Counted from the stretch's first letter, positions 16,224-26,287 are shown. The stretch: 64,000 nucleotides of DNA from Acidobacteriaceae bacterium (GCA_003151335.1 PLXE01000094.1:27910-91909), one strand, 5' to 3'. Notes: a model not told the origin generated them from the letters alone. Translations and numbers: made by a program.

Positions 16224-19200
16224 ATGATTCACCGAATCGTACAAGCATCGCTGCGTCAGCGCTTCCTGGTGTTGATGCTGACCGGCTTCATCATGGTCGC
16301 GGGCATCATCTCGTTCCAGCGCATGCCGGTGGATGCCTATCCTGACCTTTCCCCTCCGCAAGTCGAACTCATCACGCAATGGCCCGGCCACGCCGCGGAA
16401 GAAGTGGAACGCCTGGTCACCCTGCCGCTGGAACTGCAGATGAACGGCGTGCCGCACATGGTGGTGATGCGGTCCATCTCGCTGTATGGGCTTTCGGATG
16501 TGAAACTGACCTTCGAGGACAATACGGACGATTACTTCGCGCGGCAAATCGTCTTTCAGCGAATTGCCGATGCCAGCCTGCCTTCCGGAGTAACCCCGTC
16601 GATGGCCCCGCTGTTCAGCCCCAGCGGCCTGGTGTATCGCTATGTGCTCGAAAGTCCCGACCGCAGTCCGCAGGAACTGAAGGTCATCGAAGATTGGGTG
16701 GTCGAGCGGGCCTATCGTTCTGTCCGCGGCGTCGCCGACGACTCTGGATTTGGCGGCACAACGATGCAGTACCAGGTGCTGCTCGATCCCGCCCGGCTCT
16801 ACGGATACCACTTGACCGTGCCGCAAGTCATCACCGCCCTCACCGCAAATAACTCCAACGCAGGCGGCGGATTTTACTCGCAGGGTGGCCAGTTCTATTA
16901 CGTGCGCGGCATTGGATTGGTCCGCAACACGGACGACATTGGCAACATCGTCCTCGGCAGCAACAACGGCGCGCCTATTCGCGTAAAGGATGTTGGCGAC
17001 GTCGTGATCGGACATGCGCCGCGGTTGGGCGAATTCGGTTACCAGAAAGATGACGATGCGGTGGAAGGCGTCATTCTCATGTTGCGCGGAGAGCAGACGC
17101 AAAACGTTCTTAAGCGCGTAGAAGCCCAAACTGAGAAACTCAACCACCAAATCCTCCCGCCCGACGTTAAGGTTCACCCCTTTTACGATCGCAGCGACCT
17201 GGTGAAGCTGACCACCGATACCGTGGAAGACAACCTGCTCCGCGGCATGGTCCTGGTGCTGATTGTCCTGATTTTCTTCCTGATCAATCTACGTGCGGCC
17301 ATCATCGTATCGCTCACAATCCCGCTGGCCCTGCTGTTTGCCTTCATCGTGCTGCATGCCCACGATGGCGCCGCCAACCTGCTGTCGATTGGCGCCATCG
17401 ATTTCGGCATCATCATCGATGGCACGGTGGTGATGGTGGAAAACATCTACCGTGAACTCGCGCTGAGACAAGGGCAGAGCTACAAGCTCAACGAAGTCAT
17501 TCTCGCGGCAGCAAAAGATGTAGATCGGCCAATTTTTTATTCCGTAGCCGTCATCCTCGCGGGCTATCTTCCCATCTACGCGCTCAGCGGGCCCTCCGGA
17601 AAATTGTTTCATCCCATGGCCGAGACCATGTCGTTCGCGTTGGTGGGCGCGCTGATCCTGACGCTCACTTTGGTTCCCGTTCTGTCCTCTTACTGGTTCA
17701 AGAGCGGGGTTCGTGAACATCGTAACCGCGCGTACGAGTGGATGAAGGACCAGTACGCAAAGCAATTGGACTGGGCGCTGGCGCGTCCCAAACTGATCAT
17801 GGCGCTGGCGACTTTGATTTTCGGCCTGACGCTTATTCTGATTCCCTTTATCGGCGGAGAATTTATGCCCCACCTGGACGAGGGCGCGCTTTGGGTGCGG
17901 GCCACCATGCCCTACACCATCTCGTTCGAAGAGGCCAGCAACATTGCTCCCCAGATACGTAAGATCCTGATGTCATATCCGCAAGTCACGGTGGTAGGCT
18001 CCGAGTTGGGGCGGCCCGACGATGGTACCGACCCTACCGGCTTCTTTAATTGCGAATTCTACGTTGGCCTAAAACCCTACAAGGACAAAGCCTGGAGCGG
18101 CGACCTCAATACCAAGGACAAGCTGATTGAATCCATCAACAAGAAACTGACCGCGTTTCCCGGAATCATCTTCAACTACACTCAACCGGCGGAAGACGCC
18201 GTCGATGAGGCTTTGACCGGGCTGAAAAGCTCCCTGGCCGTCAAAATCTACGGAGACGACTTGACCGTCCTCCAAGACAAAGCAGTCCAGATCAAGAACA
18301 CGCTATCCAAGACCCCAGGGTTTACGGACTTGACCGTGGTCCGCGAACTTGGACAACCCAGCCTGTTGATCGATGTGGACCGCGACAAAATTGCGCGCTA
18401 TGGAATCAACGTCGCCGATGTCGAGGCCGTGATTTCGGCTGCCGTAGGCGGACAAGCCGTAACCCAGGTGATCCAGGGCGAAAAAGTGTTCGACATGGTG
18501 GTGCGCATGCAGCCCCAATTCCGCAGCAGCGCGCATGAGATCGGCGGGTTGCTCGTCGGTACTCCCGATGGCAAGCAGATCCCGGTCAGCCAGCTCGCCG
18601 ACATCCGCCAGGGAAACGGCGCGTCCTTCATTTACCGCGAGAACAATTCCCGCTACATCGGAGTGCAGTACAGCATTGAAGGACGCGACCTGGAGAGTGC
18701 AGTGAGAGATGGCCAAAAGGCCGTCAGTCAAGCAGTCTCTCTGCCTCAAGGCTACTGGCTGTCCTGGGGCGGCGAGTATAGCCAATTTCTGGACGCCAAA
18801 GCGCAGATGTATTTGATCGGCCCGCTCGCGGTGGTCCTCATTTTCATGATCTTGTTCGCGCTGTATGGGAACTTCAAATTCCCTGTCACCATCGCGTTGG
18901 GCGTGATTATGACCGAACCGGTGGGCGCCCTGGTGGCGCTGAAGCTCACTCACACACCTTTCAGCGTTTCGTCAGTCCTGGGACTGGTGGCGTTACTGGG
19001 CGTGTCTGTCGAGACCGCGGTCATTCTGGTGTCTTACATCAACAAGCTTCGCCAGGAAGGCATGGACATCCCCACCGCAACCCGGGAGGCCTCGCTGCTG
19101 CGACTTCGTCCCATCATGATGACGGCCCTGGTTGCATGTCTCGGACTGCTTCCAGCGGCCCTCTCCACCGGCATTGGCTCGGACACCCAAAAGCCCTTCG

Positions 19201-19307
19201 CCATCGTCATCGTGGCCGGTCTTATCTCCCGGCTGTTCATCGGATTCTTCGTCAATCCCGTGCTGTACCAGATGGTTGCGCGCGAAGGCGACGTACTTCA
19301 GGTGTAG
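16224..19307 (+). CDS. RND inner-membrane pump, heavy-metal (CzcA/CusA) type
   Basis: The 1027-aa pump has the RND layout: TM1 at the N-terminus (LVLMLTGFIMVAGIISF), a large periplasmic loop, TM2-6, a second loop and TM7-12. TM4 holds AIDFGIIIDGTVVMVEN, with the Asp/Asp/Glu set of the heavy-metal efflux branch. The N-terminal DAYPDLSPPQVELITQWPG also fits CzcA/CusA. It uses the proton gradient to drive export through the CzcB- and CzcC-like partners encoded upstream. Divalent versus monovalent metal specificity was not resolved. Confidence 0.95.
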   Translation: MIHRIVQASLRQRFLVLMLTGFIMVAGIISFQRMPVDAYPDLSPPQVELITQWPGHAAEEVERLVTLPLELQMNGVPHMVVMRSISLYGLSDVKLTFEDNTDDYFARQIVFQRIADASLPSGVTPSMAPLFSPSGLVYRYVLESPDRSPQELKVIEDWVVERAYRSVRGVADDSGFGGTTMQYQVLLDPARLYGYHLTVPQVITALTANNSNAGGGFYSQGGQFYYVRGIGLVRNTDDIGNIVLGSNNGAPIRVKDVGDVVIGHAPRLGEFGYQKDDDAVEGVILMLRGEQTQNVLKRVEAQTEKLNHQILPPDVKVHPFYDRSDLVKLTTDTVEDNLLRGMVLVLIVLIFFLINLRAAIIVSLTIPLALLFAFIVLHAHDGAANLLSIGAIDFGIIIDGTVVMVENIYRELALRQGQSYKLNEVILAAAKDVDRPIFYSVAVILAGYLPIYALSGPSGKLFHPMAETMSFALVGALILTLTLVPVLSSYWFKSGVREHRNRAYEWMKDQYAKQLDWALARPKLIMALATLIFGLTLILIPFIGGEFMPHLDEGALWVRATMPYTISFEEASNIAPQIRKILMSYPQVTVVGSELGRPDDGTDPTGFFNCEFYVGLKPYKDKAWSGDLNTKDKLIESINKKLTAFPGIIFNYTQPAEDAVDEALTGLKSSLAVKIYGDDLTVLQDKAVQIKNTLSKTPGFTDLTVVRELGQPSLLIDVDRDKIARYGINVADVEAVISAAVGGQAVTQVIQGEKVFDMVVRMQPQFRSSAHEIGGLLVGTPDGKQIPVSQLADIRQGNGASFIYRENNSRYIGVQYSIEGRDLESAVRDGQKAVSQAVSLPQGYWLSWGGEYSQFLDAKAQMYLIGPLAVVLIFMILFALYGNFKFPVTIALGVIMTEPVGALVALKLTHTPFSVSSVLGLVALLGVSVETAVILVSYINKLRQEGMDIPTATREASLLRLRPIMMTALVACLGLLPAALSTGIGSDTQKPFAIVIVAGLISRLFIGFFVNPVLYQMVAREGDVLQV

Positions 19308-19370
19308 GCTTCAGCGCTTTGTCCCTGCCTCAACTCGGCGATATTGCTTGGCGCCTCGTTTCTGGAGGAC

Positions 19371-20348
19371 TCAGCGGCCAGCTTTCCAGGTGCGGTGTAA
19401 GGCGTCTTTCAGCCCGACTTTCGGCGCCCATCCGGTTTCTTCGCGGATTCGACGCGTGTCATACCAGCGGTCCTGCAAGGCCCGGTTTAACTGATGCTTT
19501 GAAAATCGCACACTGCCTCCGACCGGCAGCATCCGGATTGCAATCTCGGCGAAAGGCCCCGCCAGCCGGACCGGCCAGCCGGGGAAAAAATGCGTCACTG
19601 TTTTGTCTACCGCCGTTTTCGCCTGGTGGTAATTTGCCAGGGTGAGTTCATCGTCATCAACAAGATTGAATTGCTGAAACTGCCCTCCGGCGGATTGCAC
19701 AGCCACTTGCATAGCATCCACCAAATTTTCAACGTAGTTTAGCGGAATGCGATAGTTGGGATTACCGAAGACGAAGTTGGTCTTGCCCAGCGTGAATCCC
19801 AGCAGGCCCACCGGAAGTTGCTTGCCGGAACCATAGACGATCCCGGGCCTGAGAATCGTGATCGGCAATGTCGTTTCGCGTGCGAACGTGACGGCCAGCT
19901 CATCTGCCAGGATCTTCGACTGAGCGTAGAAGTCGCGTAGCTGCGGTGACTGATCGCAGGGAGTGTTCTCGTCGATCCGCTGCCCGTTTGGAACAGGGCC
20001 GTAGACCGCCAGTGAACTGGCATACACGACGCGGCCGACACCCTGCCGGAGACATACGGTCAGGACTCTCTCTGTTCCGGCCACATTGGTTTCGAGGAAA
20101 TCGGCCCTGCCGCCCGGAGCATCGACCTTGGCTGCGAGATGATAGACAATGTCCGCTCCCTCGACAGCGCGGGCTATACAGTCTGGGTCTCCCAATCCTC
20201 CACGCACGACCTCCGCGCCTTGGGTTTCCAGCTGATCGGCACGGCGGGAAGGCCTCGCCAGCACCCGGACGGGAATTCCCCGGGCCAGCAAGTCTCGCAC
20301 CAGGACCGTTCCCAGGAAACCAGTACCGCCAGTTACGCAAACGCGCAT
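19371..20348 (-). CDS. NAD-dependent epimerase/dehydratase (extended SDR)
   Basis: The 325-aa protein has an N-terminal Rossmann motif TGGTGFLG, the SDR loop YHLAAKVD, an active-site Ser in YASSLAVYG and the Tyr-Lys pair YAQSK. This is the extended SDR layout used on nucleotide sugars and related substrates. It resembles hopanoid-associated sugar epimerases (HpnA type) only in general outline. It diverges from an HpnI-like glycosyltransferase gene, so glycolipid metabolism is a reasonable but unproven setting. Confidence 0.88.
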   Translation of the reverse strand: MRVCVTGGTGFLGTVLVRDLLARGIPVRVLARPSRRADQLETQGAEVVRGGLGDPDCIARAVEGADIVYHLAAKVDAPGGRADFLETNVAGTERVLTVCLRQGVGRVVYASSLAVYGPVPNGQRIDENTPCDQSPQLRDFYAQSKILADELAVTFARETTLPITILRPGIVYGSGKQLPVGLLGFTLGKTNFVFGNPNYRIPLNYVENLVDAMQVAVQSAGGQFQQFNLVDDDELTLANYHQAKTAVDKTVTHFFPGWPVRLAGPFAEIAIRMLPVGGSVRFSKHQLNRALQDRWYDTRRIREETGWAPKVGLKDALHRTWKAGR

Positions 20349-20629
20349 GCCATCGCACCCCTGTTACAACCGTCATGTCCTTCGGCATCGAACAAGCCCA
20401 CCGCTGGAGCCGACCTCGTTCTGGCCGACACTGCGGTGCAATGCGTCCGTTCGACGGGAGATTTCCTCACATGTTACACTCCACATTTCAAGCGAAGTCT
20501 GAGGGTCTCGGAACAGAGTCGATTCGGTTCCTAGTTTTTTCCGCCGGGAAGAGTTGGTCCCCACGACATTGTTTTCCTCGGTCAGGTTCCCGTGAAACAA
20601 GTTAAGCCCATGGTTGGAGAGCAGACGGG

Positions 20630-21784
20630 TTGACGGTCCTCAGCTACATAGTCCTCGCTGTTGCTGCGATTCCCGGCATTTATTATCTGCTGGCCCTTTA
20701 CAGTTCTGCGCGATTCTGGAGCCAAGAGCGGACTCCTCCCGATTCTGACTACACGCCCCCGATAAGCTGTCTGAAGCCCATCCGCGGACTCGACGTTGAG
20801 GCCTACGAGAATTACGCCAGCTTCTGCCGTCAGGACTATCCGGAGTACGAAATTCTTTTTTGCGTGGATGCGGATGATCCCGCCCTGCCGGTTCTGGAAA
20901 AACTGATTCGAGATTTTCCCGAACGTCGTATTCGTCTGCTTTTCGGTTCCGGCCGTAGCGCAATCAATGACAAAATTGCCCGGCTGGTACGCCTGGTGAA
21001 CGAAGCTGAATATGATTTGCTGGTCATCACCGACGGCGACGTCCGAGTCCGGCCTGATTACCTCCGAGCCGTGGCCGCGCCTTTTCGCGATCCTAAAGTT
21101 GGAGGGGCCACTTGTGTGTATGTCTCTACCAAAGAGACCACCCTCGTCCAGGAATTGCAATCGATCGGGATGATCTCCGACTTCTGGGCCGGAATCTTTG
21201 TGGCCTGGCAATTGGACGGGGTGAAGTTCACCTTTGGACAAAGCATCATTACCACGCGCAAGAACATCGCGGCCTTCGGCGGCTACGAGGCAATTGAAAA
21301 TCGTCCGGCCGATGACCTTCGCGTGGGCCGTCTGATCGCCGAGCTGGGGTATGAGGTCAAGCTACTTCCGTACGTGATACAAACGGTTGCCGACTTCGCA
21401 TCGCTCAGCGAGCTGTTTTACAAACGCGTTCGCTGGATGACCGTAATGCGGCTCATGCGGCCGTGGGGTCATTTCGGGTTGATCTTCACCTTGGGCTTGC
21501 CGTGGGCGCTGGTCGCGATTGCAACTCATCCCTCAATGGAGGTTGCCCTCGGATACCTCGGCGGCTATGCCTTACTTCGAGTTGCGGTGACCTGGTTGAT
21601 TGGCACCTGGGGAATGAAACAGACCGGACTCTGGAAAACAATGCCCTTGATACCAGTGTGGGACGCCATGGCCTTCATCATGTGGCTAATCAGCTTTGGC
21701 CGCAAGAGCATCCGCTGGCGCGGCGTTGAATATTTCATCCGGGAAGGAATTCTGGTGCCGGTTGCGCCCAAGGCTGGATCCTAA
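20630..21784 (+). CDS. HpnI/ceramide-glucosyltransferase-like glycosyltransferase (GT21 type)
   Basis: The 384-aa membrane glycosyltransferase starts at TTG 20630 behind GGAGAG (the ATG at 20610 is out of frame and stops). An N-terminal TM anchor precedes a GT-A domain with SCLKPIRGLD, CVDADDP, the DGD of ITDGDVRVRPDY, the catalytic-type DD in RPADDLRVGRL and KRVRWMTVMR (a (Q/R)xxRW motif). Three to four C-terminal TM segments follow. Ceramide glucosyltransferase and hopanoid HpnI proteins share this plan. The acceptor is likely a membrane lipid. Two paralogues lie at 46.7-49.2 kb. Confidence 0.85.
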   Translation: MTVLSYIVLAVAAIPGIYYLLALYSSARFWSQERTPPDSDYTPPISCLKPIRGLDVEAYENYASFCRQDYPEYEILFCVDADDPALPVLEKLIRDFPERRIRLLFGSGRSAINDKIARLVRLVNEAEYDLLVITDGDVRVRPDYLRAVAAPFRDPKVGGATCVYVSTKETTLVQELQSIGMISDFWAGIFVAWQLDGVKFTFGQSIITTRKNIAAFGGYEAIENRPADDLRVGRLIAELGYEVKLLPYVIQTVADFASLSELFYKRVRWMTVMRLMRPWGHFGLIFTLGLPWALVAIATHPSMEVALGYLGGYALLRVAVTWLIGTWGMKQTGLWKTMPLIPVWDAMAFIMWLISFGRKSIRWRGVEYFIREGILVPVAPKAGS

Positions 21785-21805
21785 GGAACGAGGTCTAAGG
21801 TCAGA

Positions 21806-22849
21806 ATGAGAGCTAAAGTTGCGGTCGCGGGCGCAGGAGTTTACGGCGCTACCATTGCGATCAGTCTGGCGGAGGCCGGCCACGATGTTCGGCTTTTCGA
21901 TCCGCTCGGTATCCTGCGGGCAGCATCCGCCATCAATCAATACCGCATTCATTCGGGATATCACTATCCGCGCAGCCCGGAGACCATCCGCGAAACCCTG
22001 GAGGCGCGGGCGGAATTCCTGAACACGTTTGCACCCGCAATCGTGCGCAATAGCCGGCATTATTACGCGATTCCGCACGAGGGCTCGCAGACAGCGCCCG
22101 CACTGTTCGAAAAGGTGATGGCCGAGTTCCATCTCAGCGTAAAGCCCTGCCGCCCCGAGTGGATGGATTTCGGCTTCATCGACAAATGCTACGAAGTGGA
22201 CGAACAGATCTATGACCCGGAGATTTTGCGGGAGCTGTTATCGGCGCGGATTCAGGCGCTCAACATTCCGTTCGATCAGCGTGCATTCACGCCGGACATG
22301 CGCCGGGAATATGACTACGTTGTGTGGGCGACTTACGGATTAGGACCGGGACGCGGCCTCTTCAAAGGCGTGAAATACCAAGTCGCCGAGAAGATCCTGA
22401 TTCAACTTCCGCGAGAGTTGCAGGGGATATCGCTGGTCGTGGTGGACGGCCCATTCACCGCCTTCGATCCCTACGGCAGCTCTCCCCGGTCGCTCTTTGG
22501 TTCAGCCAAAAACACGAACCACTGGACCACAACAAATCCCGAGGAGCCGATTCCCGAGATGTACCAGCCCTTGCTGAACCGGCCTGATTTCGAGCCCTTC
22601 GCGTCCACCAGGTTTGAGGCCATGCGAACAGACTCCGCTCTCGCCGTGCCGGCATCGAAAGACGCGGTCTACCTTGGTTCGCGCTTCACCATTCGCGTCG
22701 TGGAAGACAACCCAGCCCAAGACCGAAGGACACTGTATATCCTGGAGCGGGAAAAGGGAGAAATTTTCGTCTTTTCCGGCAAGGTGGTCAGCGCAGTGAA
22801 GGCTGCCCGGCTGGTCACGGCGCGAATCACAGACGGCGCCAAGTCATAG
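21806..22849 (+). CDS. FAD-dependent oxidoreductase (DAO-like)
   Basis: The 347-aa protein begins with the dinucleotide-binding motif VAVAGAGVYGATIAISLAEAG followed by an acidic strand end (RLFD). The HSGYHYPRSPETIRETLEAR block resembles D-amino-acid-oxidase/glycerol-3-phosphate-dehydrogenase-type flavoproteins. It follows the glycosyltransferase by 21 nt and is probably co-transcribed with it, so a role in glycan or glycolipid metabolism is possible. The substrate cannot be read. The C-terminal part is less conserved in appearance. Confidence 0.8.
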   Translation: MRAKVAVAGAGVYGATIAISLAEAGHDVRLFDPLGILRAASAINQYRIHSGYHYPRSPETIRETLEARAEFLNTFAPAIVRNSRHYYAIPHEGSQTAPALFEKVMAEFHLSVKPCRPEWMDFGFIDKCYEVDEQIYDPEILRELLSARIQALNIPFDQRAFTPDMRREYDYVVWATYGLGPGRGLFKGVKYQVAEKILIQLPRELQGISLVVVDGPFTAFDPYGSSPRSLFGSAKNTNHWTTTNPEEPIPEMYQPLLNRPDFEPFASTRFEAMRTDSALAVPASKDAVYLGSRFTIRVVEDNPAQDRRTLYILEREKGEIFVFSGKVVSAVKAARLVTARITDGAKS

Positions 22850-22872
22850 GAAATCCGAACCCGCTAGGCAGA

Positions 22873-24114
22873 CTATTCGTAGCGCAGGCTTTCCACCGGA
22901 TCCAAGTTCGCGGCCCGGGCGGCGGGCGCAGTGCCGAAAATCACGCCTACCAGGCTTGAAACCACCACCGCGATGATGACTGACCAGCCGGAGATCGGCA
23001 CACGGTAGTTAGTGATGAACCGTATCGAGAAGGGCAGCGCCAGGCCGAGGAAAGTCCCGAGGAATCCCCCCGCCAGCGATATCAGTATGGCCTCAGTCAA
23101 AAATTGCGCGCGAATCTCCGAGTTGGTGGCCCCGACGGCTTTGCGCACGCCAATTTCGCGGATGCGGGAATTCACCGTCGCCAGCATGATGTTCATAATG
23201 CCCACGCCGCTGACCAGCAGGGTAAGTACGGAAATGAGCAACAGCACGGTGGTCAAGGTGTTCGCGGTTTTGGCGGCGACCGAGAGAAGCTGAGTCAGGT
23301 TGTACACCTTGTACACCGATTCGGGGCGGTGCCGCGATTGCAGCACATCATGAATTTCTTCGGTCGCCCGCGGGACTTCGGCCGAGTCCGACACGGAAAA
23401 GAACAACTGTTTCACGGTGTCGCCGGCGGTAAAGAAGCGCGCCACCGTATAGGGAATCAACATGGTGTTATCGGAAATTTCCGACTCGCCAAAGGTGTCA
23501 ACCCGTTCCTTGAAGGTGCCAATTACGGTGAAGGGCAGGCCGCTGAGTTTGATCTGCTGCCCGATGGCTGCATCTTGTGACCCGTACAGGGTGTTGGCCA
23601 GAATCTGGGTGATAAGCGCGACTTTATTGCGTGCCCGGGTGTCGCCATCGTCGAAAAAGCGCCCAGCCAAAATGTTGAGGTTGCGAACATAGCGGTACTG
23701 CCACGAGACACCCAGCGCCACAATCTCGCGTTGCTGGCCGCCAGGGATCGGGACCTGGTCGTGAAACTCGATCATCGGCGAGGATGCACTGATGCCTGGC
23801 ACTCGCTCACGCGCCGCATCCCAGTCCGCGAGGGTCAGCAGATCGCTCGAGTTCTGGCTGCCATACTTACTGCCCCCCTCATACTCCGCTACCATCATGT
23901 TCGAGCCGATATTCTGGATCTGCTGGATGATGTACTGCTTGCCCGTGAGCCCGACGGTGACCACCAGGATCAGCGACGCCGTCCCAATGACCATGCCCAG
24001 AGCAGTCAAGATAAACCGCATCTTGTTGGTGCGAAAAGTCTGAACCGCGACGCTCAGCGTTTCGCCGAAAACCAGTTTCGGATACGGACGGCCGTTCTTG
24101 CGGCTGTTTGCCAT
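22873..24114 (-). CDS. MacB/FtsX-type ABC transporter permease
   Basis: The 413-aa permease has one TM near the N-terminus (FILTALGMVIGTASLILVVTVGL), a large periplasmic MacB-like domain (about residues 60-280) and three C-terminal TMs. It carries the FtsX hallmarks VSGVGIMNIMLATVNSRIREIGVRKAVGA and the C-terminal LDPVESLRYE. No ATPase gene adjoins it. It may use one of the two stand-alone ATPases at 2.8-4.4 kb, or one outside the window. It diverges from the secreted-protein gene at 24270. Confidence 0.93.
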   Translation of the reverse strand: MANSRKNGRPYPKLVFGETLSVAVQTFRTNKMRFILTALGMVIGTASLILVVTVGLTGKQYIIQQIQNIGSNMMVAEYEGGSKYGSQNSSDLLTLADWDAARERVPGISASSPMIEFHDQVPIPGGQQREIVALGVSWQYRYVRNLNILAGRFFDDGDTRARNKVALITQILANTLYGSQDAAIGQQIKLSGLPFTVIGTFKERVDTFGESEISDNTMLIPYTVARFFTAGDTVKQLFFSVSDSAEVPRATEEIHDVLQSRHRPESVYKVYNLTQLLSVAAKTANTLTTVLLLISVLTLLVSGVGIMNIMLATVNSRIREIGVRKAVGATNSEIRAQFLTEAILISLAGGFLGTFLGLALPFSIRFITNYRVPISGWSVIIAVVVSSLVGVIFGTAPAARAANLDPVESLRYE

Positions 24115-24153
24115 GCAGATGCTTTAAGAGTAATCGTTCACGAGCGGGGCTTC

Positions 24154-24169
24154 AAACGTGCACACGTTT
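24154..24169. promoter_or_regulatory. 16-bp palindrome between divergent genes
   Basis: AAACGTGCACACGTTT is a perfect palindrome in the 155-bp gap between the permease and the secreted-protein gene. It could be a shared operator. No further evidence was seen. Confidence 0.3.
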
Positions 24170-24269
24170 TCGTGCGCATCTTTGGAAGAAGCGTCCGGGC
24201 TCGGATTGTTGAACATCCCTCAAGGTGCTATCGTCAGGATTACCCCATTTACTGAAACTCAGTGACTCA

Positions 24270-25208
24270 ATGCTGTCGCCTCTCCATCGCTTTCTGCTCC
24301 CGCTAGCTGTGCTCGCCCTCGGAGTGTGCTGCACGGTTGAGGCGCAGCAAACCTTGGGCGAGTTGTACGCAACCGACGCGCGGGTGAAAGGATCGGTCAT
24401 TCTGGCCGGTTCCGGTACCAGCGTCTTAAGTGGCTCCTCGATTGCCGCAGGGGCGCAAAACGCCACCCTGAAGCTGGAGCGTGGTGGCAGCCTACTGGTT
24501 TGTTCGGGGACGAATCTTTCCGTTAACGCATCGCAGAACGGACGCGAGCTGATGTTCAGCTTGAACAGCGGCAATCTGGAGATGAATTATCCGCTGGGCG
24601 CCGCGGCGGACACGCTGCTCACCCCGGATTTGCGGCTGCTGCTGCCCGGTCCGGGCACCGTACACATTGCGCTGAAGGTGAGCCCGCAAGGGGACACATG
24701 CGTCCAATCCTTGCAGTGGAACGTGGCCGCTATCGTGGTTTCCGAGACCATGGGCGATGCCACCTATCAGGTGAAACCGGACGAAGCGGTCTTATTCAAG
24801 GGCGGACACCTCAGCGAAGCCGCGGCGACGAAGCAAAATTGTGGATGCCCGTTATCTCAGCCGATTCCGCCGACGCAAGTAGCGAAGGCGGCACCGCCAC
24901 CTCCTGCGGCGGAATCCAATCCAACACCGCCCGCTCCCAAGCCGCCTCCAGCGGACCAAGACGTTCACATCGCGGTTAGCGCGCCGCTGGTCTTCCGCGC
25001 CGACGATCCGGCGCCGGACCTCGCCGATACGGTGGCGACCCTAAAGCTGGAACGCAATCAGGCATTGCAGCTTGACCCGGTTGTGCTGCCTCCTCCGCAG
25101 CCCCAGAAAGCGCGTGCAGAGCGTCAGACGCCGGTGGTTACCCAGAAGGAACAGAAGCACGGATTTTTCAGCAAGGTGGGCGCATTCTTCGCGACGATCT
25201 TCCACTGA
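24270..25208 (+). CDS. Secreted FecR-like/proline-rich hypothetical protein
   Basis: The 312-aa protein starts at ATG 24270; upstream in-frame ATG 24225 would lengthen the N-terminus without a ribosome site. A signal peptide (LAVLALGVCCTVEAQ) is followed by a beta-rich region at about residues 20-190 that resembles FecR-type domains (LKLERGGSLLVCSGTNLSV, then TYQVKPDEAVLFKGGH). A Pro-rich linker (about 205-240) and a tail ending FFSKVGAFFATIFH follow. The same VATLKLERNQAL-like phrase appears twice. It is probably an envelope protein; function unknown. Confidence 0.7.
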   Translation: MLSPLHRFLLPLAVLALGVCCTVEAQQTLGELYATDARVKGSVILAGSGTSVLSGSSIAAGAQNATLKLERGGSLLVCSGTNLSVNASQNGRELMFSLNSGNLEMNYPLGAAADTLLTPDLRLLLPGPGTVHIALKVSPQGDTCVQSLQWNVAAIVVSETMGDATYQVKPDEAVLFKGGHLSEAAATKQNCGCPLSQPIPPTQVAKAAPPPPAAESNPTPPAPKPPPADQDVHIAVSAPLVFRADDPAPDLADTVATLKLERNQALQLDPVVLPPPQPQKARAERQTPVVTQKEQKHGFFSKVGAFFATIFH

Positions 25209-25245
25209 CGAAGCGATAAGATAAATTTTACGAGAGGGAGGATCG

Positions 25246-26187
25246 ATGTCGGCCATTGTTCTCGACGGCACCCGGATCGCGGCGCAAATCAAAAGCGAAG
25301 TCGGCGAAGAGGTAAAGAAGCTGACAGCGGCCGGCCTTCGTCCCGGTTTGGCGGTCGTGCTGGCGGGCCACCACCCGGCGTCGGAAATTTACGTTCGCAA
25401 CAAGGTGAAAAGCTGCGAACAGCTTGGTATCTACAGTGAGAAGCACACGCCTCCCGACAACGTCACGACCGAGGAACTCTTGGCGCTGGTCGAGGACCTG
25501 AACCGGCGCGATGAGATCGACGGCATCCTGGTGCAATTGCCACTGCCTTCCCAGGTTGATGCCAAGAAGGTGCTGCTCGCAGTATCGCCGGAGAAAGACG
25601 TGGACGGATTTCATCCCATGAACGTTGGCTATCTCTCGACCCAGCGTCCGGGACTGGTGCCGTGTACGCCCGCAGGCATCCGCGAAATTCTGAAACGCAG
25701 CGGGATTGCCATTGCCGGCGCCGAAGCCGTGGTGGTGGGCCGTAGCGACATCGTCGGCAAACCCGTCGCGATGCTGCTGCTCAACGGCAATGCCACGGTC
25801 ACGGTCTGCCATTCCAAGACGCGAGACCTGCCGGCGGTCTGCCGCCGCGCCGACATTCTGGTAGCCGCCATTGGCAAGGCGGGGATGATTACGCCTGACT
25901 TCGTGAAGCCGGGCGCAACCGTGATCGATGTCGGCATGAATACGGTTACCGATCCCGCCGAGTTCAAGCAGTTCTTCGCCGGAAACGAGAAGCGTGAAAA
26001 GGACTTCGCGGCGAAAGGCTCAACCCTGATGGGCGATGTTCACCCCAAAGTCGTCCAGATTGCGGGAGCGATCACTCCTGTCCCCGGTGGCGTCGGCCCA
26101 CTCACCATCGCAATGCTGATGAGCAACACGGTGAAAGCGGCCAAGCTGCGGCGGGGGCAAACGGCGGGCGTGTTGGCGACGCGGTAG
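25246..26187 (+). CDS. folD: Bifunctional methylenetetrahydrofolate dehydrogenase/cyclohydrolase FolD
   Basis: The 313-aa enzyme starts behind GAGAGGGAGG. It interconverts 5,10-methylene-, methenyl- and 10-formyl-tetrahydrofolate with NADP. It carries the FolD motif YVRNKVKSCE with the catalytic Lys, DGILVQLPLP, the cofactor loop GRSDIVGKPV and PVPGGVGPLTIAMLMSNT. It is slightly longer than the usual roughly 285-300 aa because of a Lys/Glu-rich segment (about residues 240-258) before GDVH. coaE follows on the same strand. Confidence 0.97.
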   Translation: MSAIVLDGTRIAAQIKSEVGEEVKKLTAAGLRPGLAVVLAGHHPASEIYVRNKVKSCEQLGIYSEKHTPPDNVTTEELLALVEDLNRRDEIDGILVQLPLPSQVDAKKVLLAVSPEKDVDGFHPMNVGYLSTQRPGLVPCTPAGIREILKRSGIAIAGAEAVVVGRSDIVGKPVAMLLLNGNATVTVCHSKTRDLPAVCRRADILVAAIGKAGMITPDFVKPGATVIDVGMNTVTDPAEFKQFFAGNEKREKDFAAKGSTLMGDVHPKVVQIAGAITPVPGGVGPLTIAMLMSNTVKAAKLRRGQTAGVLATR

Positions 26188-26207
26188 AGAATGGTGCGCG
26201 CGAACAA

Positions 26208-26287
26208 CATGTATATACTGCATCAGGGCTAACTGGCTCGTACCGGCGCCCGCTTTCCAACTTCTCGATGATGCGTATATACCCATG
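26208..26287. promoter_or_regulatory. Inverted repeat spanning coaE start
   Basis: CATGTATATACTGCATCA at 26208-26225 is complementary, with one-base slips, to TGATGCGTATATACCCATG at 26269-26287. The right arm contains the coaE ATG. In RNA the two arms could pair over about 16 bp and hide the start codon. This is a possible control structure, not a known riboswitch. Confidence 0.35.

Noticed and set aside
16173..17177. 334-aa minus-strand open frame
   Set aside because: Shadow of the RND pump gene; no start signal and His/Arg-rich composition.
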